Below are positions 24,849 to 34,419 of a stretch of DNA of 64,000 nucleotides, piece after piece. Numbering within the stretch: the stretch's first letter is position 1; each line of letters opens with the position of its first letter. The notes beneath the pieces were generated by a model. That model made no database searches, was not told where the DNA came from, and was given only the letters and a program-made list of their open reading frames with translations. Origin of the DNA: Pseudomonas sp. ICMP22404 (lineage in GTDB: Bacteria; Pseudomonadota; Gammaproteobacteria; Pseudomonadales; Pseudomonadaceae); the NCBI RefSeq assembly GCF_006227205.1, contig NZ_VCNG01000006.1, positions 62,001-126,000 on the forward strand, given 5' to 3'. The translations under genes were made by a program, and so were the position numbers.

Positions 24849-27800
24849 TCAGTGTGAGGGCGGCTCGTCGAGCTGGCGTCCTATCTCACAGATGAGCAAG
24901 GTCAGGGAGTCGGCGTTTCGAAGGATGACGTCGATGCGTTTGTCCGCCGAGCTGGAGTCCAGAAAGACATCACGCGCCTCGCTCATGGTCCTGGCACCGG
25001 TCACTTTGAGGACTTCCTTGGCGGTGGCCTTGAGCGCTGGGAGCAACTCCAGGCTCTTGGGCGCGTTGGCTGCGTTATCCCATGCCTTGAACAACCTTGA
25101 ACGTGGCGTGGTGAGCGAGAGCCCATTGCGCTGCTGGTCTTTCTGATGGTCATAGCGGGCTCGTCCGTCATCAGTGACTTGTGAAATCAGGTCGAGAAAA
25201 GGCAGCAGCGCATCCAGATAGACGATGTCATGTGTATCGATCAATTGATGGGTCAGTTCGTGGATGATTGTCGCTCCCTGGGCATGAGCGTCGACATTGA
25301 ACGACTCGGGGACGAGGGCCTTGTACGAGTCCAGCCCTACATTGAAGAAAAACTGTGTGAGGTAGATTTTTCCGCTTGCATTGGGCTCGAGTACGAATGC
25401 AGTCGCTGCGTCGTCGGCATTTTTGAGGTTGCCGATCACGATGCGTTTTGCGTTTTTCAATTCCCAGGTCGGATCCGCCAATGCCTGGCATATCGGCGCA
25501 ACAGTGGCATGTATCTTTGCGATCAAGCTGGCATCGACCTTGTTGACGCCGAAAAAGGCCCTGAGAAAAGTATCCAGCCGCGAGCCCGGTGGAACCTGCT
25601 GCCTGGCTTGATCGAGATTATGAAGCGTATTGAGGGAGTAATACCTGGCTGTCTCCAGCGCCTGCACAATGACGTTTGCGTGATGGGGGTATTTCCTGCG
25701 GATCTCAGCCATGCCCCGGGCTTCGATATTCAATGTGCTTGAAGCTTTGTAGTCGCTGTATGAGTTTACAAGGGTCGACATCACTTTGCCGTAACGCATG
25801 GTCTGTCGCTGTGGGTCAATGGCCCATCCTTGGCTGCCAGGCGATCTTGTCAGGATCGGTCCCTCACCCTTTTCATGGACAACGCGCCAGACCTGTTTGA
25901 CTTTCGCGACCTGAAAGACTTTGCCGGCAACGCAGGCATAGAGCTTGTCGGAGCCTGTGTCCTTGTAGGTCCCGTCAACGAGGTTCCTCTGTAGATGGTG
26001 GAGGCTTATGCCCGTGGCTTCGAAGGCTTGCAGGTTGGTGCGCAACGGGGCTGTGGAAGCGATGTCCTTCCAACTGACCGGGGTTGCAGGGGCGTTTTGC
26101 GAGACAGGGCCGATGGGGTCGAGCAGTCCGAACGTATCCTCCCGATTCATGAAGCCGAGTGACACCATTTCCGCAGCCCCGGCAATGAAATCATGCAGGC
26201 CGGCTTTCCAGTCACGCTGCTGCAACGCTTCGGAAGATGACTTGAAGTCCTGATAGCTTTCCCACAGCGTTTCGAAAAAAGTCAGTTTTCCCGGTAACTG
26301 TTTGCCCATGAACCTGGCGCCGATGCTCAGCAGATGCCGCACGGTTTCCCAGTCGAACTGACGTTGGCTATCCGTTTGAGTGGTCAGCAAGTCCGATAAC
26401 AAACGGGTATTGTCGCTGAACAATGTATCGAGGATGTTCGTCCGGAGCGGATTCGAGGCCAGGGTCATTTCCGACAGCTGTCCGAGGGTGGAGATGAACA
26501 GATTCTTGAATGTGCTTCGCTGGTTGGCGGGCAGTCGACTGATCAACAGGTCCTGTAGCGAGCCTGGCCGGTTGAAGGCGGCCACGACACTCGCTTCGTC
26601 CTTGAACTCGGTAAAGCTCGGGCCGGCATGGTAGGGGGCGTACAGGACGTGGGGCGCTTTCTTGTCGGTGCTCGATCCGATCAGGTAAAGCCCCAGAGCC
26701 TTGATCGCCGCGGCGCCATCGGTTTTGATCAGCTCCAGTGGCCGAATCAGCGCGCTGGCGCCTTTCACCGCCTGGCGAGCGATGGCGTCCGGCATGTCCA
26801 GCACCTGGCGAATCAAGTCGAAGGCCGAAGGGGAGAGGTGCTGTTGCAGGTACCGGGCGTGAGCGTATTGCAACAGTTGCCAGGGTAATTGTTGGCAAAA
26901 TCGTTGTTTTCTCTGTTGCACGTCCTCCGTCGTGCCGGACAGCTTGTCCAGCACATGTTGCTTATACGAGGTGGCGATGTCCAATGACAGCAGCAGCTGT
27001 TTGACCGTCGCCTCGTTCAAACTGTCCGGCAGCTTGCGCCTGGAGGTCGAGGACACCTTGAATCGGGTTTTTTGAGTGACATCGATATGATTCAGGGCGA
27101 ACTCGTCCAGGGAGCTGGGAGGTCCTGCCACTGCGAGGTTCGGTGTGACCTGGATGGTTGCCGGGTCCAGGTCTTTTTCGGTGAAGCGCGCGTCCAGCAG
27201 CGCTTTCAGTTTTTTACTCGTATACGCCTGCAAGGGCTCGACACCGTCCAGGTAATCCTTGCCTTCGAGTACGCTGTTTCGATATTGCTCAAGCAGATCG
27301 ACATGTAGGCGCTGATCTTCAAGAGAGGCCATGCCGAGCCAGGCAGGCAGCTTCTGTTGCCACCAATCCGCCTGGGCGATGCGTTTGGCACGGGGCAGAT
27401 TGGTAGGAGCTCCCTTGTTCAGCAATGCTTCAAGACCTTTAGCCAATGCGGCCTCGCTCAGTTGCCAGTCCCGGGTCTTCAAGGTTTTCAGATAGCCGTG
27501 TTCGATCTCGAACAACCTGATGAACGAATTCATCCGATTCAGCAATACGTTGTCTTCGATCAACTCAAAGGCCTCGAGCTGATAACGCCCGTGAGGCTTG
27601 CGTTGGGCGGGGGGCAGGTTGGCGAGCAAGTCAAAGCGCTTGCGGGAGTCGAGCAGGTGTCGGTTCAATTGTGTCGTGGCAACGTCGACGGAGGGGAAAA
27701 CCTGCAAGCCGTCGGTCGGCGTCCAGAGGATTGCCAAGCCTGAATAGGGCGTGTCCAGCCCTCCGCGCTCGGTCAGGAAAAAACAATTGGCCAGGGGCAA

Positions 27801-29669
27801 TGAGGCGGTGTTGCCCTGCGCGGTGTACGCAAGCCTCAGTGAATAGGCATCGGGCCGAAAGCCTTTGAGCCCTAAGCGCTGCTCGCGATTGGGATAATCG
27901 GCGTCGTAGGCAAAAACACAGTTAATGAGGTCATCAGCGGCAGGCGGCAATGTCCCGTCGAGCTTTCTAAGCTCGGCTTCGGCACGTATGCCGAGGGAAA
28001 AAACATTGCTGAGTTCAGGCAGCAGGCCCTTCAGTTGACTGTGCAGTGAGATTTCATTGGCAAGCGGCAGTTGGGCGAACAACGTGTTGAACGCTTCCTC
28101 GACGGTGGTATAGCTCTTGATCTTTCTCGTCAGTTGGTCGGCCATGAAATTGGACGGCCGCGAGTCGCCATAAAAAGCCGGCAGAGTGCCCCAATGTCCG
28201 TCGGTCCCATGCTCCAGCAGGTTCTTGTTGATCAAGGAACGAATATCCAGTGCCTTGTCGACCAGGGCGTGGATGTTCACGGTGCCCTGGCGGGACATCT
28301 CCAGTGCGTAGTGAAGGTTGCTGATCTGCTTGCCGATGATGGCCTCCGCCAGGGATTCGAATACCGGCAACGCCACTGAGCGTCCTGAGATCTGTGGTTC
28401 GTCAAGGCGTAGAAAGCGGTTGCGCTCTTCCAGGCTCAACAGGCTATAGAGTGCCTCCTTGCGGGCAAGGCTTGTCGGTGTAGCCAGCAGCGCGTCCTTG
28501 AACCCCAGGTAATTGTCGACTTTCTGCAGGTCATGACTGGGCCTGTAGAGGTAATGATCCTTGCCACTGATCATCAGCGAGCCGGCAAGCTCCACATAGA
28601 GCGGCTCATACTCCCAGAGACGAATCGTTTCGATGAACAGCGGCGTCTCGTCCTGGCGTGATGGCCCGAACAATCGGAGCAGCTCCTGGCTTTGTGCGTC
28701 GCTCAGTTGCCGTTGCTCCCGTTTGCTCAGGACGGTGGCGCGCAGGGCGTCGCTGAGGACCCGCGACAGCAGCTCCCGGCGCGAGATATGGAATGGGCCG
28801 GTGGCGTCCCAATAGGCATTGATGCAATCGGTGAGCTTGGGAATCAGGTTTTTAGCCGTGACCCGTAGCAGGCTTTCCCACTGCTGCGCATTATGGGGCG
28901 ATACCGCGATTTCCGGATGGATGAAATCGACGTCATGCCGGGCTGGCCGGCCCTGATGGTGGAAGTACACCAGGACCGCTTCGGACAGTGACACGTTGTT
29001 GGTCACCTTGCCCATGGTCGGATCACCCAGCCCCGCATCGGCGGTGATTGCGACACGGGTCTGTTGATGATCAAGGTTCGCCAGTACTTCATTCAATACC
29101 TGGTCGAGCATCGCGGTCAGCGAAGGCAGTTTGATCAGCTCATCCACCATGGTCAGCGCATTGAGGTTTTGAGCGTGCTCGATGGCGTCGACCTGGGCTT
29201 TGAAAACATCTCCATCCATGGTCTGCCGGGCCTGTTCGATAACGGTGCTGGCGTTCAGTTCGGCGCGTTGGGAAATGGACAGGAGTTGGAACAGATCGTC
29301 ACGCTCCACAGGGGCGGCGAGCATTTGGTCGATCCGTGTTTCAAGTGCCTTCGGGGTGTCGAATTTCTCGATTCCCCCCCTCGGCGTGTAGAGGAATGCA
29401 GGCTTGGGGGACGAGGTGCCGATCTCAGGCGGGGTTGTCAGCGTAAAGCAGCCGGCAAGCGGAATCGGAGCCTGCCCCTCGGTCTGGAGCAGTATGGTGT
29501 CGGCAGACATCGATGGCGTCTGCGCGGCACGCAGCGCGTGGCTGGGCAGGGCTGCGTGCCGAAGCCAGTCAAGGTCGGTTTGCGTCACCCCATGGGTTGC
29601 GCTCAATTCGTCCAGGCGGTTGGTGTCCAGGACGTCAGGGAATAGCAGTGGCGTGGTCTCACGGGGCAT
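24849..29669 (-). CDS. Large DUF6543-type toxin-like protein with C-terminal zinc metalloprotease motif
   Basis: A 1606-residue protein of the kind annotated as dermonecrotic-toxin-domain (DUF6543) proteins in pseudomonads. It has no signal peptide or transmembrane helix. The body carries four related segments centred near residues 94, 372, 646 and 1009, each with an L-[YW]-x-P core (AFLYTPRGGIEKF, HYLYRPSHDLQKV, AILWTPTDGLQVF, HVLYAPYHAGPSF) and a later LLxxLxxxxR. Near the C-terminus ATIIHELTHQL (His1470, Glu1471, His1474) plus Asp1481 in DTHDIVY forms a HExxH...D zinc site like lysine-specific (M35/aspzincin) endopeptidases. Secretion route and target are unknown; a type VI or other contact-delivered effector or insecticidal factor is inference. 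Base composition looks lower in GC than its neighbours. Confidence 0.8.
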   Translation of the reverse strand: MPRETTPLLFPDVLDTNRLDELSATHGVTQTDLDWLRHAALPSHALRAAQTPSMSADTILLQTEGQAPIPLAGCFTLTTPPEIGTSSPKPAFLYTPRGGIEKFDTPKALETRIDQMLAAPVERDDLFQLLSISQRAELNASTVIEQARQTMDGDVFKAQVDAIEHAQNLNALTMVDELIKLPSLTAMLDQVLNEVLANLDHQQTRVAITADAGLGDPTMGKVTNNVSLSEAVLVYFHHQGRPARHDVDFIHPEIAVSPHNAQQWESLLRVTAKNLIPKLTDCINAYWDATGPFHISRRELLSRVLSDALRATVLSKREQRQLSDAQSQELLRLFGPSRQDETPLFIETIRLWEYEPLYVELAGSLMISGKDHYLYRPSHDLQKVDNYLGFKDALLATPTSLARKEALYSLLSLEERNRFLRLDEPQISGRSVALPVFESLAEAIIGKQISNLHYALEMSRQGTVNIHALVDKALDIRSLINKNLLEHGTDGHWGTLPAFYGDSRPSNFMADQLTRKIKSYTTVEEAFNTLFAQLPLANEISLHSQLKGLLPELSNVFSLGIRAEAELRKLDGTLPPAADDLINCVFAYDADYPNREQRLGLKGFRPDAYSLRLAYTAQGNTASLPLANCFFLTERGGLDTPYSGLAILWTPTDGLQVFPSVDVATTQLNRHLLDSRKRFDLLANLPPAQRKPHGRYQLEAFELIEDNVLLNRMNSFIRLFEIEHGYLKTLKTRDWQLSEAALAKGLEALLNKGAPTNLPRAKRIAQADWWQQKLPAWLGMASLEDQRLHVDLLEQYRNSVLEGKDYLDGVEPLQAYTSKKLKALLDARFTEKDLDPATIQVTPNLAVAGPPSSLDEFALNHIDVTQKTRFKVSSTSRRKLPDSLNEATVKQLLLSLDIATSYKQHVLDKLSGTTEDVQQRKQRFCQQLPWQLLQYAHARYLQQHLSPSAFDLIRQVLDMPDAIARQAVKGASALIRPLELIKTDGAAAIKALGLYLIGSSTDKKAPHVLYAPYHAGPSFTEFKDEASVVAAFNRPGSLQDLLISRLPANQRSTFKNLFISTLGQLSEMTLASNPLRTNILDTLFSDNTRLLSDLLTTQTDSQRQFDWETVRHLLSIGARFMGKQLPGKLTFFETLWESYQDFKSSSEALQQRDWKAGLHDFIAGAAEMVSLGFMNREDTFGLLDPIGPVSQNAPATPVSWKDIASTAPLRTNLQAFEATGISLHHLQRNLVDGTYKDTGSDKLYACVAGKVFQVAKVKQVWRVVHEKGEGPILTRSPGSQGWAIDPQRQTMRYGKVMSTLVNSYSDYKASSTLNIEARGMAEIRRKYPHHANVIVQALETARYYSLNTLHNLDQARQQVPPGSRLDTFLRAFFGVNKVDASLIAKIHATVAPICQALADPTWELKNAKRIVIGNLKNADDAATAFVLEPNASGKIYLTQFFFNVGLDSYKALVPESFNVDAHAQGATIIHELTHQLIDTHDIVYLDALLPFLDLISQVTDDGRARYDHQKDQQRNGLSLTTPRSRLFKAWDNAANAPKSLELLPALKATAKEVLKVTGARTMSEARDVFLDSSSADKRIDVILRNADSLTLLICEIGRQLDEPPSH

Positions 29670-29912
29670 CGTTGCTTCTCGATCAAGGCGCCATGAGGCA
29701 GCCCATGCGTGGATGAAGCGGCAAGGCTAGAGAACGATGAACGGGGAAAGGTGGTACATAGTTACCGCACGCGAGGCTTCAAACCTGTCAGGCTGTGGCG
29801 TGCGCGGCATGCCTGCGGTGAAAAGATTGACAGTACGCGCCTGAAGCAGTGTTAATCCGAATTTGTTCCTCCCTCACTGTGGCTACCTCCAACAATCATT
29901 CTGGAGCTTCAG

Positions 29913-30944
29913 ATGTCCGCGCTATCCGATCACGCCGGTTCCGCCCCCCTGTCCCTTGACGCCCTGGTGGGGTTGCTGGAGAAGATATTCCTGCGACATG
30001 GCACCTCGGCCGAGGTCGCTCGCACCCTGGCCGAAAACTGCGCCCGTGCGGAGCGCGACGGTGCCCACAGTCACGGTGTGTTCCGTATCCCTGGCTATGT
30101 CTCGACGCTGAACAGCGGTTGGGTCAACGGCCAGGCTGTGCCGGTGGTCGAGGACGTCGCATCGGGCTTCGTCCGGGTGGACGCCGGAAACGGTTTCGCC
30201 CAGCCGGCCCTCGCCGCTGCACGACCGTTATTGGTGGAGAAGGCGCGCAGCGCCGGTATCGCGGTGTTGGCTATCCGCAACTCCCATCACTTCGCCGCCC
30301 TCTGGCCGGATGTCGAGCCGTTTGCCTATGAAGGGTTGGTGGCGTTGAGCGTGGTCAACAGCATGACGTGCGTGGTGCCCCATGGCGCGGATCGCCCATT
30401 GTTCGGGACCAATCCCATTGCCTTCGCCGCGCCACGAGCTGGCGGCGAGCCGATTGTATTTGACTTGGCCACCAGCGCCATCGCCCATGGTGACGTACAG
30501 ATTGCCGCGCGCAAGGGCGAGTCGTTACCGCCAGGCATGGGAGTGGATAGCCTCGGCCAACCGACCTGCGACCCAAAGGCGATTCTCCAAGGCGGCGCGC
30601 TCCTGCCGTTTGGCGGACACAAGGGGTCGGCATTGTCGATGATGGTCGAGCTGTTGGCGGCGGCCCTGACCGGCGGCAACTTCTCGTTCGAATTCGACTG
30701 GAACGACCATCCGGGGGCCAAGACGCCGTGGACCGGGCAGTTGCTGATCGTGATTGACCCAAGCAAGGCCGCCGGACAGAGCTTTGCCGAGCGCAGCCAG
30801 GAGCTGGTCCGGCAGATGCAGGGTGTGGGGTTGCGGCGGTTACCAGGAGATCGCCGGCATCGGGAACGCAGTCATTCCGACCAGCATGGGATTGCGCTGG
30901 ATGAGCAGACATTGCAACAGCTGCGGGAATTGGCGGGGATGTAA
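29913..30944 (+). CDS. dpkA: Delta-1-piperideine-2-carboxylate / pyrroline-2-carboxylate reductase DpkA
   Basis: NADPH-dependent reductase of the malate/L-lactate dehydrogenase (LDH2) family. It converts piperideine-2-carboxylate to L-pipecolate in D-lysine catabolism and pyrroline-2-carboxylate to L-proline. The 343-residue length equals the characterised Pseudomonas DpkA, and the segments ERDGAHSHGVFRIPGYVSTL, RNSHHFAALWPDVEPFA and GALLPFGGHKGSALSMMVEL match it closely from memory. The conserved His in the GAHSHGV motif is catalytic in the family. The start has TGGAG seven bases upstream. It stands alone, divergent from the toxin-like gene, with a 243-base gap between them. Confidence 0.93.
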   Translation: MSALSDHAGSAPLSLDALVGLLEKIFLRHGTSAEVARTLAENCARAERDGAHSHGVFRIPGYVSTLNSGWVNGQAVPVVEDVASGFVRVDAGNGFAQPALAAARPLLVEKARSAGIAVLAIRNSHHFAALWPDVEPFAYEGLVALSVVNSMTCVVPHGADRPLFGTNPIAFAAPRAGGEPIVFDLATSAIAHGDVQIAARKGESLPPGMGVDSLGQPTCDPKAILQGGALLPFGGHKGSALSMMVELLAAALTGGNFSFEFDWNDHPGAKTPWTGQLLIVIDPSKAAGQSFAERSQELVRQMQGVGLRRLPGDRRHRERSHSDQHGIALDEQTLQQLRELAGM

Positions 30945-31002
30945 TCCGAAGGCGAAGGAATTGTTGCCTGAACAGTCGGTTTTAAGCCACAAGCCTTGGG
31001 GG

Positions 31003-31082
31003 GTAGCGCTTGCTCGCGATGGTGCCAGTCAGTCGAACTGTATTGGCTGGTCTGCCGCCATCGCGAGCAAGCTTTGCTCCCT
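31003..31082. repeat. REPIN, degenerate
   Basis: The arms GGTAGCGCTTGCTCGCGATGG and CCATCGCGAGCAAGCTTTGC pair around a 35-base spacer. It differs from the common type by TAGCGC in place of the usual GAGCGAGC start. It lies between dpkA and the DUF883 gene, which converge on it. Confidence 0.8.
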
Positions 31083-31094
31083 CGGGTTTGTTGC

Positions 31095-31412
31095 TTAACG
31101 CCTTCCGAGCAGCAAGCCCACCACCAGCCCGAAACCGGCGGAAATTGCCACGGTTTGCCACGGATGGCCGCCGATGTAGAGTTCGGTGGCGTCGACCATG
31201 GGGCGGGTACGTTCCCGTGCGCTGGCGACCGAGTCCAAGGCCTGCTGCAGTTTCTGGGAGATCTGGCCCCGCAGGTTTTCGGCATCTTCACCGACCAGCG
31301 ACTCGCTGCTCTTGAGCAGCTTCTCCGACTCTTCGATCAAGGCCTTCAGTTCACTGAACACTTGATCCTTGATTTGCTCTCCGTTCGCTTGCGCGGTGGG
31401 TCTACGAGCCAT
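31095..31412 (-). CDS. DUF883 (ElaB/YqjD-type) membrane-anchored protein
   Basis: A 105-residue protein of the DUF883 family. Residues 10-75 form an amphipathic coiled-coil (FSELKALIEESEKLLKSSES ...), and the C-terminus has one transmembrane helix with the family ending GFGLVVGLLLGRR. E. coli relatives ElaB and YqjD are tail-anchored inner-membrane proteins, at least one of which binds ribosomes in stationary phase; whether this applies here is unknown. The start at 31412 has AGGAG seven bases upstream. Confidence 0.92.
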   Translation of the reverse strand: MARRPTAQANGEQIKDQVFSELKALIEESEKLLKSSESLVGEDAENLRGQISQKLQQALDSVASARERTRPMVDATELYIGGHPWQTVAISAGFGLVVGLLLGRR

Positions 31413-31572
31413 CGAGTTACTCCTTGTTGATGATTACCGTGAACAGTGGAGTGCTGCGCTTGTGCAAAAGTTGCAGTGACTGGCGGCGTCAGCACGATCA
31501 AATCCAAATGATGGTTAAGGCGTTTCCCTGCAAGGTGTAAGATGTCGCCTATTTACGCAACAGGTAATATCC

Positions 31573-31827
31573 ATGAGTTTCAATCTGGCTGACAAGCCGC
31601 TGGCCGAGCGCGCAGCGCTGGAAGATGAAAAATCCCGACTGTTCGAACTGTGGCAGAACAACCTGGGCAAGGCCAAGGGCGACGCCGCCCGGTTGTTTGG
31701 CGAGCGCTCCAAGCGCAAAGGCAAATGGGCCGAGTGGGTCCGTGCCGAGCTGGACGGCATGTCGCCCCCGGAATACGCCAACATGGTGCGCAGCGAGGTC
31801 AATCGCTTGATGGCCGCCAACAAGTAA
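31573..31827 (+). CDS. Conserved small basic hypothetical protein
   Basis: An 84-residue soluble protein, rich in Lys, Arg, Glu and Ala and probably all helical (LEDEKSRLFELWQNNLGKAK, KRKGKWAEWVRAELDGM). No cysteines and no recognisable domain. The start has CAGGTAA nine bases upstream. It converges with the LysR gene, three bases separating the two stops. Coding is supported by its composition and a clean start; function is unknown. Confidence 0.8.
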   Translation: MSFNLADKPLAERAALEDEKSRLFELWQNNLGKAKGDAARLFGERSKRKGKWAEWVRAELDGMSPPEYANMVRSEVNRLMAANK

Positions 31828-31830
31828 ACC

Positions 31831-32739
31831 TCACGCAAAGGTCGTGACGATGGCCTCGCGAACCTTGGCCACTGCCGGATCCATCTGAGTATGGGTTCGC
31901 CATCCCAGTTCGATGGGATAACGTGGCAAGGCGAGGGGGCAGGGCAATAACGCCAGGCCACCGAACGCTGCGATGGCCCGCGCCGCGTGCCCGGGAATGG
32001 TCGCCACGGCCCGGCTGCCCTTGAGCAGAAACGGCAACGCGGCGAAATGCGTGGTCGAGGCACACACCTTCCGGCTCATGCCGAGCCCGGCCAGTCCTTC
32101 GTCGGTGATGCCGATGAATCCACCCGATGACACCAGCAAATGTTCGCGGCCCACGAACGCCTTCAGGCTGAAGGTTTGCTGGTGCTCCTCCAGGCTGGCC
32201 GGATCGACCAGACAGGCATAGTCGCCTTCGCCCAATACCAGGCGGCTGAGTAGCCGTTCCGTGAAGCCACCCGCCGTGATCGCCAAGTCGAAATTTCGCT
32301 CCATCAGGTTACGACCGACGATCTGGCTATGGGTCTGGCGAAAAATCAAGCGTAACCCCGGCGCCCGCCGCGCCACTTCCTCGATCAGGCGACGCCCATA
32401 GGCCAGCTCGAAGTCGTCGGACAGACCGACGATGACCGAGCGGCCGTCGTAATGACTGATATCCGGATCGATCATCGCCAGGCTCTGGCGGCACTTGTCC
32501 AGGGCCTCGCTGATCACGGGCTTCAGTTGATTGGCCCGCAGCGTCGGCGCCAGGCCACGACCGGTGCGCACGAACAGTTGATCGTCATACACATTTCGCA
32601 ATCTGCGCAGCGCTGCACTGATGGCCGACTGGGTCACGCCCAGGCGCAGGGCGGCGCGGCTGGCACTGGATTCGTCGTGCAGGGCTTCGAAGGTCTTGAG
32701 CAGGTTGAGATCGAGGTTCTCGATATTCATAGCGTTCAT
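31831..32739 (-). CDS. LysR-family transcriptional regulator, divergent from nitrilase
   Basis: A 302-residue LysR regulator. The N-terminal winged helix is at about residues 4-63 (LDLNLLKTFEALHDESSASRAA, VTQSAISAALRRLRNVYDDQLFVRTGRGLAPT), followed by the effector-binding domain. The DNA-binding segment and length are typical. Start choice is uncertain: the frame opens with TTG at 32751 and has ATG at 32739 and 32730, none with a clear ribosome binding site. It is transcribed away from the nitrilase gene with an 86-base shared promoter region, so it likely controls that gene in response to a nitrile or related acid. Confidence 0.9.
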   Translation of the reverse strand: MNAMNIENLDLNLLKTFEALHDESSASRAALRLGVTQSAISAALRRLRNVYDDQLFVRTGRGLAPTLRANQLKPVISEALDKCRQSLAMIDPDISHYDGRSVIVGLSDDFELAYGRRLIEEVARRAPGLRLIFRQTHSQIVGRNLMERNFDLAITAGGFTERLLSRLVLGEGDYACLVDPASLEEHQQTFSLKAFVGREHLLVSSGGFIGITDEGLAGLGMSRKVCASTTHFAALPFLLKGSRAVATIPGHAARAIAAFGGLALLPCPLALPRYPIELGWRTHTQMDPAVAKVREAIVTTFA

Positions 32740-32825
32740 ATCGTTTAGCAATGTATGGGGCTTTATTCATGATCGGCCGGCGGCTGAGAATCAGCAACAC
32801 CTGATGACCAAGGAGTTGAACACCC

Positions 32826-33749
32826 ATGCCCAAATCCATCGTGGCTGCCCTGCAGATTGGTTCCTTGCCGAGTGGCAAGGACGAGACACTGGCGCAGGTC
32901 CTTTCCTACGAAGACGCCATACGCCAGGCTGGTGCGAACCTGGTGGTCATGCCCGAAGCCCTGTTGGGTGGCTATCCCAAGGGCGAAGGCTTTGGCACCC
33001 GGTTGGGCTACCGGCTGCCGGAGGGGCGTGAGGCATTCGCCCGCTACTTTGCCAACGCCATCGACGTACCGGGTGTCGAAACCGAGGCGTTGGCCGGGCT
33101 TTCGGCGCGCACGGGCGCCAGCCTGGTGCTGGGCGTCATCGAGCGCGCCGGCAGCACCCTGTATTGCACGGCGCTGTACTTCGAGCCCGATGCGGGGCTG
33201 GTGGCCAAGCATCGCAAGCTGATGCCCACCGGCACCGAGCGGCTGATCTGGGGCAAGGGCGATGGTTCGACGTTGCCGGTGATCGACAGCCAGGTCGGGC
33301 GGGTTGGCGCGGCGGTGTGCTGGGAAAACATGATGCCGCTGCTGCGCACCGCGATGTATGCCAAGGGGGTGGAGGTCTGGTGTGCGCCGACGGTGGATGA
33401 ACGGGAGATGTGGCAGGTGACCATGCGTCACATTGCCCATGAGGGACGATGCTTCGTGGTCAGTGCCTGCCAGGTCCAGGCCTCGCCTCAGGCGCTGGGC
33501 ATCGATGTCGAGCACTGGCCGGCGGAACGTCCATTGATCGCCGGCGGCAGTGTGATCATCGGGCCTATGGGGGATGTATTGGCCGGGCCGCTGAAAGACA
33601 CGGCGGGATTATTGACCGCCGAAATCGACACCGATGACCTGGTGCGGGCGCGTTATGACTATGACGTGGTCGGTCATTACGCCAGGCCGGACGTGTTCGA
33701 GCTGGTGGTGGATGAGCGGGCCCGCCCCGGGGTTCGGTTCACGGCGTGA
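32826..33749 (+). CDS. Nitrilase (carbon-nitrogen hydrolase superfamily)
   Basis: A 307-residue enzyme predicted to hydrolyse nitriles to acids and ammonia. The catalytic triad is readable as Glu44 in [14 protein letters not shown], Lys131 in [18 protein letters not shown] and Cys165 in [14 protein letters not shown]. The combination HRKLxPTGTERLxWGxGDGS and CWENMMPL is characteristic of the nitrilase branch rather than amidases. It is divergent from a LysR gene, which is the likely regulator. Substrate preference (aliphatic or arylacetonitrile) cannot be told. Confidence 0.92.
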   Translation: MPKSIVAALQIGSLPSGKDETLAQVLSYEDAIRQAGANLVVMPEALLGGYPKGEGFGTRLGYRLPEGREAFARYFANAIDVPGVETEALAGLSARTGASLVLGVIERAGSTLYCTALYFEPDAGLVAKHRKLMPTGTERLIWGKGDGSTLPVIDSQVGRVGAAVCWENMMPLLRTAMYAKGVEVWCAPTVDEREMWQVTMRHIAHEGRCFVVSACQVQASPQALGIDVEHWPAERPLIAGGSVIIGPMGDVLAGPLKDTAGLLTAEIDTDDLVRARYDYDVVGHYARPDVFELVVDERARPGVRFTA

Positions 33750-33750
33750 A

Positions 33751-34221
33751 TTACCAGGTCGTCGCGGACCTCGGCAAGTCGAGGGTTCCGCGGTCGACAA
33801 AACGCATGGTGCCGAACACTCCCCCGGAGAGTTTGCCCTTGAGCACATAGGGCAGGTTATCCAGACCCTGGGCCTGGCTCAGGCCCAGGGTCTGGCGCAG
33901 CACCGAAAAGGCCGAAATGCTCACGGGAACGCTCAATATCGCTTCGGAATACCGTGGAATGGAACCGCTCTGGTCGCTGACCCCGGTTGCCAGCGTGCGG
34001 TCGTTGACTTCCAGATCCAGCGCCACGCCGTTGTAGTCGATGGCGGTTTCGTTGGGGTTCTGCAGACGCAGCTTCACAGCAAAACGCATCTCCAGGTCCT
34101 GGCTGGGCAAGGGGTCGATGCCAACCACGTTGATGTTCAGCGGGTCGCGGTGCGGGAAGAGGGCGCAGGCGCTGAGACTGAGCAGTGTCAGTAAAAGGAA
34201 CAGGCCGGGGACTCTGCGCAT
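33751..34221 (-). CDS. LEA14-like (LEA type 2) lipoprotein
   Basis: A 156-residue lipoprotein. The signal peptide MRRVPGLFLLLTLLSLSAC has the lipobox LSAC, with Cys at 19. The mature part is a single LEA type 2 (water-stress and hypersensitive response) beta domain with VVGIDPLPSQDLEMRFAVKL and LQNPNETAIDYNGVALDLEV. Such proteins are thought to protect or bind partners at the envelope during stress; the precise role is unknown. It converges with the nitrilase gene, one base between the stop codons. Confidence 0.9.
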   Translation of the reverse strand: MRRVPGLFLLLTLLSLSACALFPHRDPLNINVVGIDPLPSQDLEMRFAVKLRLQNPNETAIDYNGVALDLEVNDRTLATGVSDQSGSIPRYSEAILSVPVSISAFSVLRQTLGLSQAQGLDNLPYVLKGKLSGGVFGTMRFVDRGTLDLPRSATTW

Positions 34222-34286
34222 GGGCGTACTCTCACGGTGAACTTCTGGTCACGATAACCCACAACCCCGAGGACAAGCGAAGAACC

Positions 34287-34318
34287 TTGTGGCGAGGGGA
34301 TTTATCCCCTCGCCACAA
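34287..34318. repeat. Short GTGGCGAGGGG palindrome
   Basis: A near-perfect 32-base palindrome: TTGTGGCGAGGGGATT and its inverted arm ATCCCCTCGCCACAA. It sits between the LEA14-like and YafY-type genes, which diverge from it. Confidence 0.85.
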
Positions 34319-34419
34319 AGTCCATCCAGTTCTCCATCCTGATGGGCGCTGGGCTCCTGACAGTTTCTGACAACAGCCTCTGCTAATCTGCAGCAACTTT
34401 TTACTCCGGATCGTCCATC

